The position numbers and the translations under genes are program-made. This document shows positions 5,925 to 6,753 of a stretch of DNA of 6,753 nucleotides, piece by piece. The stretch's first letter is position 1. Every line of letters starts with the position of its first letter. Under the pieces are notes generated by a model. The model made no database searches. It was not told the DNA's origin and was given only the letters and a program-made list of their open reading frames with translations. Location: positions 1 through 6,753 of the forward strand of contig DVGE01000195.1 of assembly GCA_018712885.1 (NCBI GenBank), in the 5' to 3' direction. This DNA is from Candidatus Pullichristensenella stercoripullorum. Its GTDB lineage: Bacteria; Bacillota; Clostridia; Christensenellales; Aristaeellaceae.

Positions 5925-5953
5925 TTGACGCGCCGCGCGGCCGGTGATACGAT
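5925..5953 (+). promoter_or_regulatory. Sigma-70-type promoter of the substrate-binding protein gene
   Basis: TTGACG (5925-5930) and TACGAT (5948-5953) are separated by 17 bases; each box differs from consensus at one or two positions. Transcription should begin near 5960, leaving a leader of about 130 bases. Confidence 0.7.
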
Positions 5954-5959
5954 AAGGAA

Positions 5960-6092
5960 AATTCAGTGGGGACGAAGTCCCAGGGACGCGAGCGAGGCAA
6001 AGGGGCCGCTCGCTGTTTCCCGTTTCAGGCGACTGCGTATGCGCGCGCCGCGGCGCGCGTGTTTCGTTAGTACATCCAAGGAGGAAAAACCC
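5960..6092 (+). promoter_or_regulatory. Structured 5' leader of the substrate-binding protein mRNA
   Basis: Three hairpins can be drawn in order. The first is GGGAC-GAA-GTCCC (5969-5981). The second is GCGAGCG/CGCTCGC (5988-5994 with 6007-6013), extendable by GGGA/TCCC (5983-5986 with 6018-6021). The third is an 18-base perfect palindrome, CGCGCGCCGCGGCGCGCG (6042-6059), which can fold as a seven-base-pair stem with wobble extensions. The third is followed by TGTTTCGTT, a poor U-tract, and then by the AAGGAGG ribosome binding site (6078-6084), eight bases from ATG. I do not recognise a named riboswitch class or a T-box. The arrangement would suit attenuation or control of translation start, but that is inference. 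Confidence 0.5.
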
Positions 6093-6753
6093 ATGAAAAA
6101 GACTTTTGTGGCAATGTTCCTGGCCGTCGTCATGGCGCTGACCATGGTGGGCGGCGCTTTCGCCGAGGACGCGGCGGCGATCAAGGTTGGCCTCATCGGC
6201 CCGATGACCGGCGCGGCCGCCAGCTACGGCGTGTCTGTCGCGCAGGGCGCGGAGCTGGCCGTTGGCGAGGTCAACGCGCTGGGCGGCGTGCAGCTGGAGC
6301 TCAACGTGCAGGATGACGAGCACGATCCCGAGATGTCCGTCAACGCCTATAACACCCTGTGGGACTGGGGCGCGCAGATGATCATCGGCACCGTCACCAC
6401 CTCCCCGTGCATCGCGGTGGCTTCCGAGGCTTTTAACGACCGCATGTTCATGCTCACCCCGTCGGCCTCGTCCACGGACGTCATCGCCGACAAGGACAAC
6501 GTCTACCAGATCTGCTTCACCGACCCGGCGCAGGGTTCCGCTTCGGCGCAGTACATCGCCGAGCACGGCCTGGCCACCAAGGTCGCCGTGATCTACAACA
6601 ACGCCGACGCCTACTCCACCGGCATCTATCAGACCTTCGAGGCAGAGGCGGCCGAGTTGGGTCTGGAAGTCGTCGCCGTGGCCACCTTCACCAACGAGAC
6701 CACCGACTTCTCCGTGCAGCTGACGCAGGCGCGCGAGGCCGGCGCGGAGCTGG
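6093..6753 (+). CDS. Branched-chain amino acid-type ABC transporter substrate-binding protein (LivJ/LivK-like), 3'-partial
   Basis: The first 220 codons are present and the gene runs off the window. Residues 1-24 form a signal peptide (MKKTFVAMFLAVVMALTMVG core, cleavage after AFA). The mature protein opens with IKVGLIGPMTGAAASYG (30-46), the typical first strand and loop of type I periplasmic binding proteins of the Peripla_BP_6 class. It continues with QGAELAVGEVNALGG (51-65), a region around DDEHDPE (74-80), IIGTVTTSPCIAVA (97-110), LTPSASSTDV (121-130) and VAVIYNN (164-170), all in the family order. Such proteins deliver leucine, isoleucine, valine or related ligands to a LivHMGF permease, which would be expected downstream. 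There is no lipobox cysteine, unusual for a single-membrane Gram-positive. AAGGAGG eight bases upstream fixes the ATG. Ligand is uncertain; many proteins of this class bind other amino acids, amides or aromatic acids. Confidence 0.9.
   Translation, partial: MKKTFVAMFLAVVMALTMVGGAFAEDAAAIKVGLIGPMTGAAASYGVSVAQGAELAVGEVNALGGVQLELNVQDDEHDPEMSVNAYNTLWDWGAQMIIGTVTTSPCIAVASEAFNDRMFMLTPSASSTDVIADKDNVYQICFTDPAQGSASAQYIAEHGLATKVAVIYNNADAYSTGIYQTFEAEAAELGLEVVAVATFTNETTDFSVQLTQAREAGAEL

Noticed and set aside
5977..5987. Alternative pairing GTCCC with GGGAC in the leader as a switch
   Set aside because: The two halves are separated by a single base, so they cannot form a hairpin.

Overview
The window is a GC-rich stretch of bacterial chromosome. 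Several things suggest a high-GC member of the Clostridia or a related Firmicute: strong AAGGAGG-type ribosome binding sites, M56/BlaR1-type membrane peptidases, a zinc-motif ROK kinase, and short leaders behind consensus sigma-70-like promoters. This placement is an inference from gene style; no rRNA or other marker is present. I see no tRNA, rRNA, CRISPR array, transposase or integrase.

Layout. (1) Positions 1-2685, + strand: two tandem paralogous M56-family zinc metallopeptidases. The first is cut by the window start and shows signs of a frameshift about 22 bases in. The second (501 aa) looks complete. They share long near-identical DNA blocks, so the pair arose by local duplication. (2) Positions 2782-4487, - strand: a two-gene operon read leftward. 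A ROK-family sugar kinase comes first, then a calcineurin-like metallophosphoesterase whose ATG overlaps the kinase stop codon (TAATG). It has a good promoter at 4538-4510 and a possible terminator near 2770-2726. (3) Positions 4488-4748: a divergent intergenic region with back-to-back promoters and inverted repeats between them. (4) Positions 4749-5633, + strand: a single gene with a TTGACA-17-TATACT promoter and a strong terminator. It encodes a secreted, acidic, all-helical protein built from two copies of a unit of about 130 residues; I do not recognise the family. (5) Positions 5679-5924: an AT-richer non-coding stretch. (6) From 5925 to the window end, + strand: a promoter, a structured leader of about 130 nt, and the first 220 codons of a LivJ/LivK-type substrate-binding protein, which lacks the usual lipobox cysteine.

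Functionally these are four separate transcription units: membrane signalling or regulated proteolysis (M56 pair), sugar phosphorylation with a phosphoesterase, a secreted helical protein of unknown role, and amino-acid-type uptake. The main candidates for something new are the duplicated helical secreted protein, the M56 pair with an unrecognised extracytoplasmic domain, and the structured leader before the substrate-binding protein. No clear multi-gene novel system is visible.
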